Assembly: GCA_023511535.1 (NCBI GenBank)
Contig: JAIMBK010000021.1
Span: forward strand, 1-43,585
Origin: Armatimonadota bacterium
Lineage (GTDB): Bacteria > Bacillota > Desulfotomaculia > Desulfotomaculales > Nap2-2B
Direction of reading: 5' to 3'
Length of the DNA: 43,585 nucleotides
Made by a program: the position numbers and the translations under genes. Shown here piece by piece: positions 25,075 through 34,965 of the stretch. Under the pieces are notes generated by a model. That model did not search any database. It was not told the origin of the DNA and saw only the letters and a list, made by a program, of their open reading frames with translations. The stretch's first letter is position 1. The number at the start of each line of letters is the position of its first letter.

Positions 25075-26670
25075 TCATTTTATCCTGAACTTCGCGGCCA
25101 AAGCATCGAGTTCCCCGGCAAGCCTGGCCAGGTTCTGTGCCGTAGCGGAGACTTCTTCCATTGTGGCCGTCTGCTCCTCGGAAGCCGCAGCCACGTTTTC
25201 CACCGCCGAAGACATTTCTTCGGCCGCCGCGGCCACCTCCTGGATCTCACCAGCCAGACCCTGGACGAAGGTAATGATCTTCTCGAAGGTCACTCCTACG
25301 CTCTGCACAACCTGCGCTCCGGCTTCCACCTGGAGAGCGCTTTGCTCCATGCTTTGAACGGCCCTTTTGGACTCCTGTTGGATTGTGTTAATCAGGGCAT
25401 AGATCTCCTTTGCCGCTCCGGCGGACTGTTCGGCCAGCTTGCGCACCTCTTCGGCCACAACAGCGAAGCCGCGGCCGTGTTCGCCCGCCCGGGCGGCTTC
25501 GATGGCGGCGTTTAAAGCCAGGAGGTTCGTCTGGTCGGCGATGTGGGAGATGAGCTCAACGATCTGGGAAATCTTTGCGGCGGCTTCGTTCAGCTCCTGG
25601 ATTACTTTGCCGTTTTCTTCCGCCGCTCTCTGGATGGCTTCCATCTGCCCAACGATGTTCTGGATGCCTTCCTTCCCTTCTCTGGCGTGGCCGGCCGCCT
25701 GGGTCGAAGCTTCCGCGATGCGCTGGGTGTTGGCGGTAACCTGCTCCACTGTGGACGCCACTTCGCCGATCGAGGAGGAAGTCTCGCTGGCTCCCGCCGA
25801 AACGTTTTCGGCACTCGCGGAAAGCTCGGCTGCAGAGGAAGCAACTATTTGAGATTTCTCCTGAAGTTGCCCGACCATTTCCTTCAAGCTGGCCACCATG
25901 GTGTTGAAGGACTGGGCCAGCCGGCCTGCCTCGTCTTTCGTTTTGATCCTGAGTTCCTCTCCGGTAAGGTCGCCGGTGGCGATTTTAGCGGCTCCCGCAT
26001 CGACCTGGCGGATGGGGGCGGCGATCATCCGGGCGATAAAGAAGGCAATGACAAGGCCGAGGGCAAGCACAACGGCCACGAAAATAACCGAGAGGCTCAT
26101 GGCCCGGCCCACCTGGGCAGACACCTGGTCTTGACCGGTTTGCATCCGTTCTTCCTGGCGCTCCGCCAGCGCCGTCCCGGCCTCTACCAGGTCTCCCACG
26201 ACACCCATATTCGAATTGTAATAGGCAACAAGCCTTTCTTCCGCCGCCACCCGCTCAGGGCCGCTGGCGGATTCTCGGGCCTGCACCAGGGGAATCAACT
26301 GTTCGGCGTACTTTTTAAGCTCATTGGATTTCTTCTGAAAGTCCTCGTACATTTGCTTTCCTTCCGCGGTTTGCAGCGCCGGAAAAACTTTTTTAAGATA
26401 GTCGTCACCCTCGCTTACTGTTTTTTGGTATTTGTCCACATAAGAGGAATCCCCGGAAATCACATAGCCCCTTAAGTAAGCAGCAGCCGCGTTATATCGG
26501 GCAAGAGTCGCCTCGGCATTAGCGTAAGCTACAGCCCTGTAATCAATCAAATCACCATACGCTTTGTTAGTTTCTTTCATCTGATCGATAAGGAACATGG
26601 AAGTGGCTAACGTTAATAGAAGAACTACTCCGAAGCCCAGCAAAAGCTTACCCATAATATTTAATTTCAT
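25075..26670 (-). CDS. Methyl-accepting chemotaxis protein (4HB sensor)
   Basis: Transmembrane chemoreceptor of 531 residues: TM1 (about 8-28), a four-helix-bundle sensor outside the cell (30-185), TM2 (190-213), HAMP (214-266) and a full signalling domain whose tip reads [19 protein letters not shown], followed by [15 protein letters not shown]. It ends without a CheR-docking pentapeptide. A cheW gene lies 33 bp upstream on the same strand, so both are probably one transcript. The ligand is unknown. Confidence 0.93.
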   Translation of the reverse strand: MKLNIMGKLLLGFGVVLLLTLATSMFLIDQMKETNKAYGDLIDYRAVAYANAEATLARYNAAAAYLRGYVISGDSSYVDKYQKTVSEGDDYLKKVFPALQTAEGKQMYEDFQKKSNELKKYAEQLIPLVQARESASGPERVAAEERLVAYYNSNMGVVGDLVEAGTALAERQEERMQTGQDQVSAQVGRAMSLSVIFVAVVLALGLVIAFFIARMIAAPIRQVDAGAAKIATGDLTGEELRIKTKDEAGRLAQSFNTMVASLKEMVGQLQEKSQIVASSAAELSASAENVSAGASETSSSIGEVASTVEQVTANTQRIAEASTQAAGHAREGKEGIQNIVGQMEAIQRAAEENGKVIQELNEAAAKISQIVELISHIADQTNLLALNAAIEAARAGEHGRGFAVVAEEVRKLAEQSAGAAKEIYALINTIQQESKRAVQSMEQSALQVEAGAQVVQSVGVTFEKIITFVQGLAGEIQEVAAAAEEMSSAVENVAAASEEQTATMEEVSATAQNLARLAGELDALAAKFRIK

Positions 26671-26703
26671 GAAAAACTCCCCTTTATCTTTTTATGTTGC
26701 GCC

Positions 26704-27162
26704 TTATGTTGCGCCTGAAACTTCCTCATCGTGATCAAGCTCTAAGTTACAAACTGCTCCCGTCTTCAGTAAAAGCCACAGCGCGTTTTCTTTGCGCACG
26801 ATCCCCGATACAGCCTCATCCCTGTTTTCCAGGTCGTCCGACAGGGACTCAAATTCGTCCTCGTTGAAATAGCCGACCCCACTTACTTTATCCACGATCA
26901 ACCCCACATACCGGTTGTTGTGGTCGACCACGATAATTTTCGCCTCGCAGTTCATTTCCTTTGCCTGCAAGCCCAGCTTGAGCCGCAGGTCGACTACCGG
27001 CACGATCCGGCCGCGCAGGTTTATTACGCCTTTCAGGTAAGCCGGCATATTGGGCAGGGGGGTAATCTGGACAAGCCGGATGATTTCCCTGGTTTCCAGA
27101 ATGGGAAGGGCGTAGTCATGATCGGCCACCTTGAAGACCACTAACTGATTATTATTGCTCAA
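26704..27162 (-). CDS. cheW: CheW chemotaxis adaptor
   Basis: Couples receptors to CheA. The CheW SH3-like fold is clear: LVVFKVADHDYALPILETREII, PLPNMPAYLKGVINLRGRIVPVVDLRLKLG, and IVVDHNNRYVGLIVDKV. The frame is open from 27252, but that extension overlaps an HD-GYP remnant. TTG at 27162 (MSNNNQLVVF), behind GGGGG, gives 152 residues, the usual length. It sits just upstream of an MCP gene. Confidence 0.92.
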   Translation of the reverse strand: MSNNNQLVVFKVADHDYALPILETREIIRLVQITPLPNMPAYLKGVINLRGRIVPVVDLRLKLGLQAKEMNCEAKIIVVDHNNRYVGLIVDKVSGVGYFNEDEFESLSDDLENRDEAVSGIVRKENALWLLLKTGAVCNLELDHDEEVSGAT

Positions 27163-27400
27163 GGATAAAACCCCCAAAAACTTTTTTTGTCGTTTTTCAG
27201 AACCTTCAGGAACACCTCTACCATGCCGGGGTCGAACCGGGTGCCGGAGCACCGCCTGAGTTCAGCCATGGCCGTTTCCTGGTCCATTTTTAGCCTGTAA
27301 GTCCTCTCTCTCCGACCATTGCGTCGAATGCATCCGCCACAGCCAAGATGCGAGCATCCAGGGGGATTTGCAAGAATGGCGGACAAAGAGCTGTCGCAGA
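27159..27400 (-). pseudogene. HD-GYP domain C-terminal remnant
   Basis: The minus strand encodes the end of an HD-GYP (c-di-GMP phosphodiesterase) domain in two frames: IPLDARILAVADAFDAMVGER, then, after a two-base slip in a GAGAGAGA run near 27305-27312, TYRLKMDQETAMAELRRCSG and TRFDPGMVEVFLKVL. The catalytic HD and GYP motifs are gone. Removing one GA unit restores the frame. Its end overlaps the cheW start region. Confidence 0.7.
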
Positions 27401-27581
27401 GATGGATTACCCTTAACAGGACGGCAGCATATTTTTGCCCAAAGTCCACGGTGTTTCCCTTTTAGAGCTTATGTATATGGATAATAAAGGTGGGGGTCTA
27501 TAGAAGGGGTTGTCGATGAGGAAAATGAAAAGATGGGGTGGAATTGGGGTATGGTTTAATTTACCATTTTTAGGAGGTAAT

Positions 27582-27706
<125 letters not shown>

Positions 27707-28106
27707 TTGCGCGCGGGCACATTTGTTCTCTTTAATCGTGAAAAAATATGTACTTCCTCGAAGAGTTGTTTGCTATTTACTTCATATAGTCTCGGTTGGT
27801 TCACCATACTGTACCTTCCTTAAAGATATATTGGGGGGGAGCAAAATATCAAAAAATTGAAATTGCCTGTTTTCCCAATTATTAACGACTTCTTTCGACA
27901 AATTATTACTTTTTCCTTCCTTAAGAAAAAATATATTTTTATAATTTGGTTGCAATATTGCAGCAAAAATGGACTCCAAAGAAGCGCCGGCCGGGCTCGA
28001 AAAAAATCTTCGGCGCTTTGGAAGGAACTTTCCCGCCTGATAAAGAAGTTACCTTAATAGATGGATGCAAGGAAGTTAAAAAGATGGCTGAATTAAGGAG
28101 GAAAAA
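27707..28106 (+). other. Region upstream of argF
   Basis: AT-rich, with no clear ARG box. TATAAT near 27938-27944 lacks a good -35. A frame without a start (about 27950-28100) reads FGALEGTFPPDKEVTLIDGC and [13 protein letters not shown] and looks like a real protein tail that runs into the argF start; I do not recognise it. Confidence 0.35.
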
Positions 28107-29048
28107 ATGGCATTCGACGAACATGGCTTAAAAGGCCGCGACCTGCTCAGCCTGCACGATTTTACCCCCGAAGAAATCAAAATGATCCTGGATCTGGCCG
28201 ACGAGCTGAAGGCAAAACAAAAGAGGGGGGAACCCCACCCCTACCTGCGGGGAAAAACTCTGGGGATGATTTTCCAAAAGGCGTCTACCCGCACCCGTGT
28301 TTCTTTCGAGGTGGCCATGTACCAGCTGGGCGGCTACGCCCTGTTTCTAAGCGCCGGCGACCTCCAGCTGGGCCGGGGGGAAACCATCGCCGACACCGCC
28401 CGGGTGCTCTCCCGCTACTTAGACGGAATCATGATCCGCACCTTCGCCCAGGCCGACGTGGAGGAGCTGGCCCGCTATGCCGACGTTCCCGTGATCAACG
28501 GGCTGACCGACCTCCTCCACCCCTGCCAGATCCTGGCCGACCTGCAGACCATCCGGGAGCGTAAAGGCGCCCTGGCCGGGTTGAAGCTGGCCTACGTGGG
28601 AGACGGCAACAACGTCTGCCACTCCCTGCTCTTCGGCTGCGCCAAAACGGGGATGCACATCAGCGTGGCCTCCCCGGAAGGCTACCGGCCCGCCGAAGAG
28701 ATCGTCTCCCTGGCCCGGGCCGACGCCCGCCAAACCGGCAGCCGCATCGAAATCACCGGCGACCCTGCCGGGGCCGTCTGCGGGGCCGATGTCGTCGTCA
28801 CCGACGTTTGGGCCAGCATGGGCCGGGAAAAAGAGGCCGCCGCCCGGGCCGAAATTTTCGCCCCCTACCAGGTAAACAAAGAACTGGTCCGCCACGCCAA
28901 ACCCGACTTCATCTTCCTGCACTGCCTCCCCGCCCACCGCGGGGAAGAGGTAACGGACGACGTCATCGACGGCCCGCACTCCGCCGTGTGGGACGAGGCC
29001 GAAAACCGCCTGCACGCTCAAAAAGCGGTCCTCGCCCTACTTTTATAG
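28107..29048 (+). CDS. argF: Ornithine carbamoyltransferase
   Basis: Makes citrulline from ornithine and carbamoyl phosphate. The 313 residues carry the carbamoyl-phosphate loop [15 protein letters not shown], the HPCQ motif (near 137), the ornithine-side VTDVWASMG and the catalytic [22 protein letters not shown] lies just before the ATG at 28107. It belongs functionally with argCJBD but is 12.3 kb downstream of argD, with unrelated and broken genes between. Confidence 0.97.
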   Translation: MAFDEHGLKGRDLLSLHDFTPEEIKMILDLADELKAKQKRGEPHPYLRGKTLGMIFQKASTRTRVSFEVAMYQLGGYALFLSAGDLQLGRGETIADTARVLSRYLDGIMIRTFAQADVEELARYADVPVINGLTDLLHPCQILADLQTIRERKGALAGLKLAYVGDGNNVCHSLLFGCAKTGMHISVASPEGYRPAEEIVSLARADARQTGSRIEITGDPAGAVCGADVVVTDVWASMGREKEAAARAEIFAPYQVNKELVRHAKPDFIFLHCLPAHRGEEVTDDVIDGPHSAVWDEAENRLHAQKAVLALLL

Positions 29049-29169
29049 AATTCTTATTGAAATCAGGAATTAGCTCCCCATGCCGCTTTTTTGCCGGTAC
29101 CGGGAGAGGATGCCCGGCACTCAACTCAGATTTAACTTTTTTGTTCTGTTGAGGGGGGAGCGACATATG

Positions 29170-30345
29170 CTACGTTGCCGGACTCTCCCTGCCGGCTCTT
29201 CCGGAAACCCGGTATAAAATCAGCGCCACCAGCACCGGAAGCGCGGTCCACAAATACATCTGGGAGTACCCCACGGCCTGGGAAGCGGCTCCCCAGAGGA
29301 GGGCGCCCACCGCAATCCCCAGGTCAAAGGCCGAAAAGAAAGTGCCGTTGGCCGCGCCGCGGCGGTGAAAGGCCACGTTGCGCACCGTCAGCGCCTGCAT
29401 GCCGGGCTGCACGCTGCCAAACCCGATCCCGTAGAAAACCCCGGCCAGCAGGAACATCCCCAGGTATTCCGCCCTGGAAAGCAGCAGCAGGGCCGCCGCA
29501 ATCGCCAGCAGGCCGGGGTACACCACTACGTCGTAACCCTTGCGGTCCAGCAAAATGCCGGAAAACGGACGGGTGAAGGCCAGCGTAACGGCGTAAACCG
29601 TAAAAAACACGCCGATGTTGGCAATTCCTTTTTCTGCCGCGTAAAGGGCGATAAAAGAAACCACGGAACCATAAGACATGGCGACAAAAAAGATCACCAG
29701 GGAAGGCCGGAAGGCGCTCTTTTCAAATAAGGCGCCTTTCGTTTCCGCCCGCGCTGCCGGCATTTTTCGATAGTGAATCAAGGAACCCAGCAAGAAAGCT
29801 AAGGCGGCCAGGCCGGTAGAAGCGTAAAACAATACCGGAAAGCTGAACTCGTTGATTAGATACAGGCCGGTGGCGGGCGCCACGGCCATGGCAATGGTGG
29901 CGGCCAGGCCGTAGTAGCCCATGCCCTCGCCCAGCCTTTGCTTCGGGATGACGTCGGCCGCGACTGTTCCGGCCGCCGTAGAAGAAGCTCCCCAGCCGAA
30001 ACCATGCAAAAAACGGACCAGCAGCAAGAGCGGGATGGTATACGTCCAGTTATATAACAAACACGAAAGCGTAAACACCAAAAGACCGAGCAGGTATATG
30101 CCCCTGCGCCCGTACGTGTCTACTCCCTTCCCGGCGACCGGTCTGATGATTACCGCCGAGATGGTAAAAAAACCTATCACCAGGCCGATCTCGCTTTCCT
30201 TTCCCCCTAAAAAATCCACGTACACGGGCAGCGTGGGCATCAACATCTGAAAACCCATAAAGGTGGCCAGGTTGGAAAGACAGATCAAGAGAAAGTCTCT
30301 CGTCCATAATTTTTCCCGGTCCGCAACTGACGATCGGCGTTCCAT
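29170..30345 (-). CDS. MFS transporter
   Basis: The 391-residue membrane protein has about 12 hydrophobic segments and the major facilitator loop GRRGIYLLG between helices 2 and 3 (GKGVDTYGRRG), repeated as SGILLDRKGYDVV between helices 8 and 9. Size and layout resemble drug or metabolite exporters of the family; the substrate cannot be read. It is convergent with argF and follows the beta-CASP gene by 133 bp. Confidence 0.88.
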   Translation of the reverse strand: MERRSSVADREKLWTRDFLLICLSNLATFMGFQMLMPTLPVYVDFLGGKESEIGLVIGFFTISAVIIRPVAGKGVDTYGRRGIYLLGLLVFTLSCLLYNWTYTIPLLLLVRFLHGFGWGASSTAAGTVAADVIPKQRLGEGMGYYGLAATIAMAVAPATGLYLINEFSFPVLFYASTGLAALAFLLGSLIHYRKMPAARAETKGALFEKSAFRPSLVIFFVAMSYGSVVSFIALYAAEKGIANIGVFFTVYAVTLAFTRPFSGILLDRKGYDVVVYPGLLAIAAALLLLSRAEYLGMFLLAGVFYGIGFGSVQPGMQALTVRNVAFHRRGAANGTFFSAFDLGIAVGALLWGAASQAVGYSQMYLWTALPVLVALILYRVSGRAGRESPAT

Positions 30346-30478
30346 TAAACTTCCCCCGTTATTTAATCCACTCTGAAAACATCAGGCATAAAGCTTTTCG
30401 GACAAAAGGCACAAGGTAAATATTCCCTGGTCACAAGTGTTTCTTTATGCCTTTATACCTTACTTGAAAGATCATCTT

Positions 30479-32053
30479 TTAGCCCGCCCGTTTAACCATT
30501 TTCTCCACAAAACCTTCCAGATCATTTATTTTATTGAGTAGACTGGCGTACTGATCCTGCGCCGCCCTGGTTTGTAAAACGTCTTCCAGTCGGGCGGACA
30601 AAGCCGCCAGGGCCTCCCGGACTTTTGCCTCGTCGATCACCTCGCCCGGCGTAAGCTCAGCGGTTTCCCCGAGGAACGGTACAGAAACAGCGGCGCCGTA
30701 TTTTTGGGCCAGCAATTCCGCCAGCACGGCGGCCGACTGCGCCTCCCCGTGGACCAAAAAAATCTGCCGGGGCATTTTACGCAGGCCCCCCACCCAGTCC
30801 AAAAGCGCCTGCTGGTCGGCGTGGGCGGAATACCCTTCGATGCTTCTGATTTCCGCCCGCACGGCGATTTCTTCGCCGTGAATGCGGATCTTCCCGGCCC
30901 CGTCCCGCAGGCGCCGCCCCTTCGTGCCCGGCGCCTGGAAGCCCACCAGCAGCACCGTGCACTCCGGCCGCCACAGGTTGTGCTTCAGGTGGTGCTTGAT
31001 CCGTCCGGCCTCGGCCATCCCGCTGGCCGAAATGATGATCGCCCCGCCCGGGATTTTATTTAAAGCCATCGATTCTTCCGTGGTCCGGGTAAATTCCAGC
31101 GCCGGCATCCGCAGCGGGTCGTTGCCCCGGGCGATGAGCTCCCTGGTCTCTTCATCAAAAGTTTTCCAGTGCCGGCGAAAAATTTCGGTGGCGGCGGTGG
31201 CCAGGGGACTGTCGATGTATACCTTCATGGGCGGGAAGTCGCCCTCTAAAGCCAGCAAATTCAGGTCGTAAAGCAAATCCTGGGTGCGCTCCACGGCAAA
31301 AGCCGGAATAATTAAATTGCCGCCTTTGCGGTAAGTACCCCAGACTATTTCGCGCAGCAGCCTCCGGCGGTCTTCAGGCCGGCTTTCCTGCCCGTCGTGC
31401 AGCCTGTCCCCGTAAGTAGATTCCATGATCAGGTAGTCCGCCTCGGTCAGGGAGACGGGATCGTTCAGGTACGGTTTATTTTCGTTCCCCAGATCCCCGC
31501 TGAAGACCAGCCTGGTCCGGTTTTCCCCTTCCTGCACGGAAAGTTCGATGACCGAGGAGCCGAGGATGTGCCCGGCATCCAGAAAACGGGCGGAAATTTT
31601 GGCGGTCAGCGGGAGTTCTTCGCCGTAGTTTACCGGCTGAAACAGCGACAGGCAGTTCCGGGCGTCCTCGGCCGTATAAATGGGCTCCACCTCGGGCCGC
31701 CCGGCCCGCCGGTTCTTTCGGTTCAGGCGCTCTACCTCCATCTCCTGGATGTAGCCGCTGTCCGGCAGCATGACCGAACAGAGATCGACGGTGGCGGCGG
31801 TGGCGAAAATTTTCCCGCGAAAACCCTGTTTAACTAACTTGGGAATGAGCCCGCTGTGATCGATGTGGGCGTGCGTCAGCAAGAGATAATCGACACTTTG
31901 CGGTGGTATGGAAAAGGGCCGGTAATTGTTCTCCCGGATGAAGCGCGGTCCCTGGAACATTCCGCAGTCAACCATGATTCTGACCGCCCCGGCCTCCAAA
32001 AGAAAGCAGGAGCCCGTCACCATCCGGGCCGCCCCCAAAAAACGAATGCGCAT
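30479..32053 (-). CDS. MBL-fold/beta-CASP RNA-processing exonuclease
   Basis: CPSF-73-like metallo-beta-lactamase nuclease, 524 residues. Metal-binding THAHIDHSG (near 60), further ligands in DAGHILGS and FSGDLGNENKP, the ESTYGDR segment, the beta-CASP domain (about 210-400) with ISASGMAEAGRIKHHLKHNL, and the RMMBL end with GYSAHADQQ and FLVHGE. The C-terminal 60 residues are helical. Such enzymes act on RNA ends; a specific substrate is not known. Confidence 0.9.
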   Translation of the reverse strand: MRIRFLGAARMVTGSCFLLEAGAVRIMVDCGMFQGPRFIRENNYRPFSIPPQSVDYLLLTHAHIDHSGLIPKLVKQGFRGKIFATAATVDLCSVMLPDSGYIQEMEVERLNRKNRRAGRPEVEPIYTAEDARNCLSLFQPVNYGEELPLTAKISARFLDAGHILGSSVIELSVQEGENRTRLVFSGDLGNENKPYLNDPVSLTEADYLIMESTYGDRLHDGQESRPEDRRRLLREIVWGTYRKGGNLIIPAFAVERTQDLLYDLNLLALEGDFPPMKVYIDSPLATAATEIFRRHWKTFDEETRELIARGNDPLRMPALEFTRTTEESMALNKIPGGAIIISASGMAEAGRIKHHLKHNLWRPECTVLLVGFQAPGTKGRRLRDGAGKIRIHGEEIAVRAEIRSIEGYSAHADQQALLDWVGGLRKMPRQIFLVHGEAQSAAVLAELLAQKYGAAVSVPFLGETAELTPGEVIDEAKVREALAALSARLEDVLQTRAAQDQYASLLNKINDLEGFVEKMVKRAG

Positions 32054-32130
32054 TTATTTTTCCTCCCGTCGTCAATTTTTTGCTTTACCTCTTAAATTCC
32101 CTGCATTTGCCGCGATTCCTTCTTTTCCTG

Positions 32131-32154
32131 AAAAATAAACCCCCCTTCAGGGGG
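32131..32154 (-). terminator. Intrinsic terminator after the DUF951 gene
   Basis: On the minus strand CCCCC-TGAA-GGGGG is followed by GTTTATTTTT. It lies between the DUF951 gene and the beta-CASP gene, both read on this strand. Confidence 0.6.
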
Positions 32155-32295
32155 CAGTTTCCCGGTCCTTTCTTTACTTTCTTTAAGCGGCCGACTTCCA
32201 CTTTCCCCAACCCTCCTTCGACCGGTCGTTTAAAGGGGTGGCCGCTTGTTCAATGATTCCGATGACAAATCTCGTATCCGCTCCGGGCCGGTCTT

Positions 32296-32490
32296 TCAAA
32301 GGGTTGAACGGCTTACAATTGCCCTTACGCTTTTCAGAAATTTTGGCCGCGGCAGCATCACCACCCGGCCGCATTTTAAGCATTTCAGGCGAAAATCCAC
32401 TCCCGTGCGCATGATTTCCCATTGGTCGCCCCCGCAGGGGTGCTGTTTACGCATTTGGACGACGTCCCCGACGGAATACTTCACCAGCAT
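32296..32490 (-). CDS. DUF951 family protein
   Basis: A 64-residue protein starting at ATG 32490 behind AGGGGAGAG. It has the whole DUF951 pattern: YSVGDVVQMRKQHPCGGDQWE, then MRTGVDFRLKCLKCGRVVML and R-KFLKSVRAIV. The Cys residues in HPCGG and CLKCG probably bind a metal. Widely conserved in Firmicutes, function unknown. The longer frame upstream to 32535 does not fit the family. Confidence 0.9.
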   Translation of the reverse strand: MLVKYSVGDVVQMRKQHPCGGDQWEIMRTGVDFRLKCLKCGRVVMLPRPKFLKSVRAIVSRSTL

Positions 32491-32705
32491 GAAGGATCTC
32501 TCCCCTAAAGAAGAGGCACTGAGCTGTCCAGGCACAAAGGCACAAAGTAAAGCAAGCCCGTGATGAAGAGAGAAGCGGCTTTTTTCCCGGGCGGCGGGAA
32601 ACCCGATTTTATTCCCGCAGTGCCCCTGTCCCTCCGTGCCTTTACGTCTTTGTGCCTTTGTCCCCTTGTCTCTGCCTCCTGCGCCCCCCGGGCCTTTGTT
32701 CCTCT
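32491..32705. repeat. Inverted GGCACAAAG-type repeats
   Basis: GGCACAAAGGCACAAAGTAAAG (around 32531-32552) faces a reverse-complement relative CTTTACGTCTTTGTGCCTTTG (around 32639-32660), with GGCACTGAGCTGTCC / GTGCCCCTGTCC also opposing. The unit resembles the CACAGAG phrase at 3563. No gene lies in the gap. Confidence 0.55.
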
Positions 32706-34106
32706 TTAATCGGCATTTCTAAAGAACGCCCGGAACCCCTTATACGCCATGTAGACATCCAGCTTGCTCGCCACTTCGAAAGGCGAGTGCATCCCCAAAA
32801 GCGGCACGCCGCAGTCCAGCACATCCATTCCGTGCCGGGCCATCAGGTAGGCGATGGTTCCGCCGCCGCCCTGGTCGACTTTGCCCAGTTCGCCTGTCTG
32901 CCAGATAACTCCTTCCCGGTCGAACAGGCCCCGGATAAAGGCCACAAACTCGGGGTGGGCGTCGCTGGCGCCGCTTTTTCCCCGGGCGCCCGTATACTTG
33001 CTGATCACCACGCCGCAACCCAAAAGCGGGGCGTTTAGTTTATCCATTACCTCCGGGTAGCTGGGGTTCAAACCCGCCGTAACGTCTGCCGAGATGGCCC
33101 GGGAGTTGTTCAAGATGCGCCGCAGGGCCAGGTCGCTGTACTGCGGCAGGCAGCGGCCGGCGATCTCGGCGATAAAGTTCACCATAAACACCGAGTGCAT
33201 CCCTGTGTTCCCCGTGCTGCCGATCTCTTCTTTGTCGGCAAACAGGGCCACCGCCGTCCGGCGCACTTCCCTTTGTTCACAAAGCGCCTCCAGGGCGGTA
33301 AAAACGCTCGACCGATCGTCCTGGCCGTAGCCGCCGATCAGGCTGCGGTCAAAGCCGACGTCCCGGGCCGGCCAGGCGGGGACCGCCTCCAGTTCGGCGC
33401 TGACAAAATCGTCCTCGTGGATGCCGTAATACCGGCCTAAATGCTCCAGCACCACCTTTTTCACGCGTTCTTTCGCTTCCCGGTCGTCCACGGGAAGGCC
33501 CCCCACCAGAATATTTAAGGCCTCGCCGGTCACCGCCTCGCTCATTTTCTTTTCCATCTGGTCTTTGGCCAGGTGCGGCAGCAGGTCGGCAATGGTAAAA
33601 ACGGGGTCGGCGCCGTTTTCCCCGATCACCAGGGAAATCACCCGCCCGTCCCCTTTCACCACCACGCCGTGCAGGGCCAGGGGGATGGCCACCCACTGAT
33701 ACTTTTTAATCCCCCCGTAATAATGCGTTTTTAAAAGTGCCAGGCCGGCCTCTTCATAAAGGGGCTTCGGCTTTAAGTCCAGGCGGGGCGCGTCCACGTG
33801 GGCGCCGATAATGTTCAGCCCTTTTTCCAGCGGCTCGCTCCCGATGATGGCCATGGCCATGATTTTACCCCGCCCGATCAGGTAAACCCGGTCGCCGGCC
33901 TTCAGCCGGCCGAATTCCAGGAGGGGCGCAAAGCCGCTGTTGCGCGCCCGGCCGGCGAGGTAATCCACGGTTTCCCTTTCCGTCTTGGCCAGGCTTAAAA
34001 ACTCTTTGTACCGCTCGTTAAAGGCCAGGGCCGCCCCGCGTTCCTGTTCGTCCAGCAGTTCCCAAACGTACCTGGTTGCCGGATGCCGATCTTTTTCCTT
34101 TTCCAT
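32706..34106 (-). CDS. M18-family aminopeptidase
   Basis: Zinc aminopeptidase of the aspartyl aminopeptidase family. Metal and catalytic residues are present: GAHVDAPRLDLKP, the Asp of GGYGQDDRSSVFTAL, ADKEEIGSTGNTGMHS, and the His near the C-terminus in LLGMHSPFEVASK. ATG 34106 (MEKEKDRHPAT) has AAAGGGAAGG five bases upstream and is preferred over ATG 34136; the protein is then 466 residues. It likely clears peptides in the cytoplasm. Confidence 0.92.
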   Translation of the reverse strand: MEKEKDRHPATRYVWELLDEQERGAALAFNERYKEFLSLAKTERETVDYLAGRARNSGFAPLLEFGRLKAGDRVYLIGRGKIMAMAIIGSEPLEKGLNIIGAHVDAPRLDLKPKPLYEEAGLALLKTHYYGGIKKYQWVAIPLALHGVVVKGDGRVISLVIGENGADPVFTIADLLPHLAKDQMEKKMSEAVTGEALNILVGGLPVDDREAKERVKKVVLEHLGRYYGIHEDDFVSAELEAVPAWPARDVGFDRSLIGGYGQDDRSSVFTALEALCEQREVRRTAVALFADKEEIGSTGNTGMHSVFMVNFIAEIAGRCLPQYSDLALRRILNNSRAISADVTAGLNPSYPEVMDKLNAPLLGCGVVISKYTGARGKSGASDAHPEFVAFIRGLFDREGVIWQTGELGKVDQGGGGTIAYLMARHGMDVLDCGVPLLGMHSPFEVASKLDVYMAYKGFRAFFRNAD

Positions 34107-34164
34107 CGCAACCTTCCCTTTCTCATTAGACTTCATTATTATTTTGCAAAGTCATCCCATTTAG

Positions 34165-34192
34165 ATTATAACGAGAAAAAGAATTTTGTAAA
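34165..34192 (-). promoter_or_regulatory. Promoter of the M18 aminopeptidase
   Basis: Minus-strand TTTACA (34187-34192), 16-bp spacer, TATAAT (34165-34170), about 60 bp before the preferred start. Confidence 0.6.
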
Positions 34193-34472
34193 CCAGGGTT
34201 AGAAACATTGTAAAAACAGCGGAAGTGGTTCTGAAGAACTCCCCGGCGACAGCAGTTAAGGCGGCGGCCGGCCAGTTCGCCAGGGAAACCCTCCAGATTG
34301 ACTTTCGCAGCGCGGGAAAAGCGTTGGAAAAGGCGTTGGGAGAGAACCTGGAGCTGAGAAAAAACCTGAATTCAGCTTTTTCCGGTGGGCTGGAGTACAC
34401 CGTGACGTCCCATGACGGTCTGGTTAAAAAGAACCGGGAATAACCCACTTTAACTTGACACTAAAAAAGGTA

Positions 34473-34502
34473 TTGACAACAGGACCTGGGCTGACTTATA
34501 CT
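34473..34502 (+). promoter_or_regulatory. Promoter of the nif-derived locus
   Basis: TTGACA (34473-34478), an 18-bp spacer and TATACT (34497-34502). A second TTGACA lies at 34455-34460. The first gene start behind it is at 34966, so the leader is about 450 nt. Confidence 0.7.
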
Positions 34503-34529
34503 AAAAGCAGGTTATACAAAGGTGTATTT

Positions 34530-34634
34530 ATGGCAAGGGCGCTTTTTGGCAGGTGCTTTTCCGTCAAAAAGTGCTTTGTTTTTATTAATGTCCAGGGGTG
34601 GAAGCAAGCAAGGGCGCTTTTGCAGGAGAGGTAA
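34530..34634 (+). CDS. Possible 34-residue leader peptide
   Basis: ATG 34530 has AAAGGTG five bases upstream, so it could be translated. The peptide is basic (five Arg and three Lys) with two Cys. Its first and last parts come from a 14-bp direct repeat, GCAAGGGCGCTTTT at 34533-34546 and 34608-34621, encoding ARALF and ARALL. No homologue is recognised. It lies in the long leader ahead of an intrinsic terminator. Confidence 0.35.
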   Translation: MARALFGRCFSVKKCFVFINVQGWKQARALLQER

Positions 34635-34897
34635 CTGCTTAAAAAGCGTCTTCTTTTATTTAGGGCCTTCTTGATGTTATCGTTCGCCTTCCTGGTTCAG
34701 GTAGGAAAGAATTCTCGTTCTTATCGGTGAAGCCGGTGAAAGGGTCATTTGAGGGTATCCATTACACTGCGGCCGCTTACATCTGAGGCTTCTCTGGAAA
34801 GAGAAGACACTCCTCGCTGGGGAGGTTTTCTTAAGGTATTGGCGCCTCTTAAATCTGGTAAACAGTGAAGTGTTTTTGCGGGCAAAGTTTGCGGGCA

Positions 34898-34935
34898 AAG
34901 GTGCCGGTATTCCCCCGGGGAAACGGCACCTTTTT
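34898..34935 (+). terminator. Intrinsic terminator in the nif leader
   Basis: AGGTGCCG and CGGCACCT around a GC-rich loop, then TTTTTAC, ending about 31 bp before the ribosome site of the first gene. Its position inside one transcript unit suggests attenuation rather than a simple gene end. Confidence 0.75.
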
Positions 34936-34965
34936 ACATTAAATAAAAAATATGGAGGGGTGATC

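Noticed and set aside
34225..34443. 72-codon plus-strand frame starting GTG, helical and plausible in composition
   Set aside because: No ribosome site and no recognised family; possibly the tail of a lost gene, but not enough to call.
34720..34800. GGTGAAGCCGGTGAAAGG resembling the core of a cobalamin riboswitch
   Set aside because: The following B12-box and helices do not match; the likeness stops after about 18 bases.
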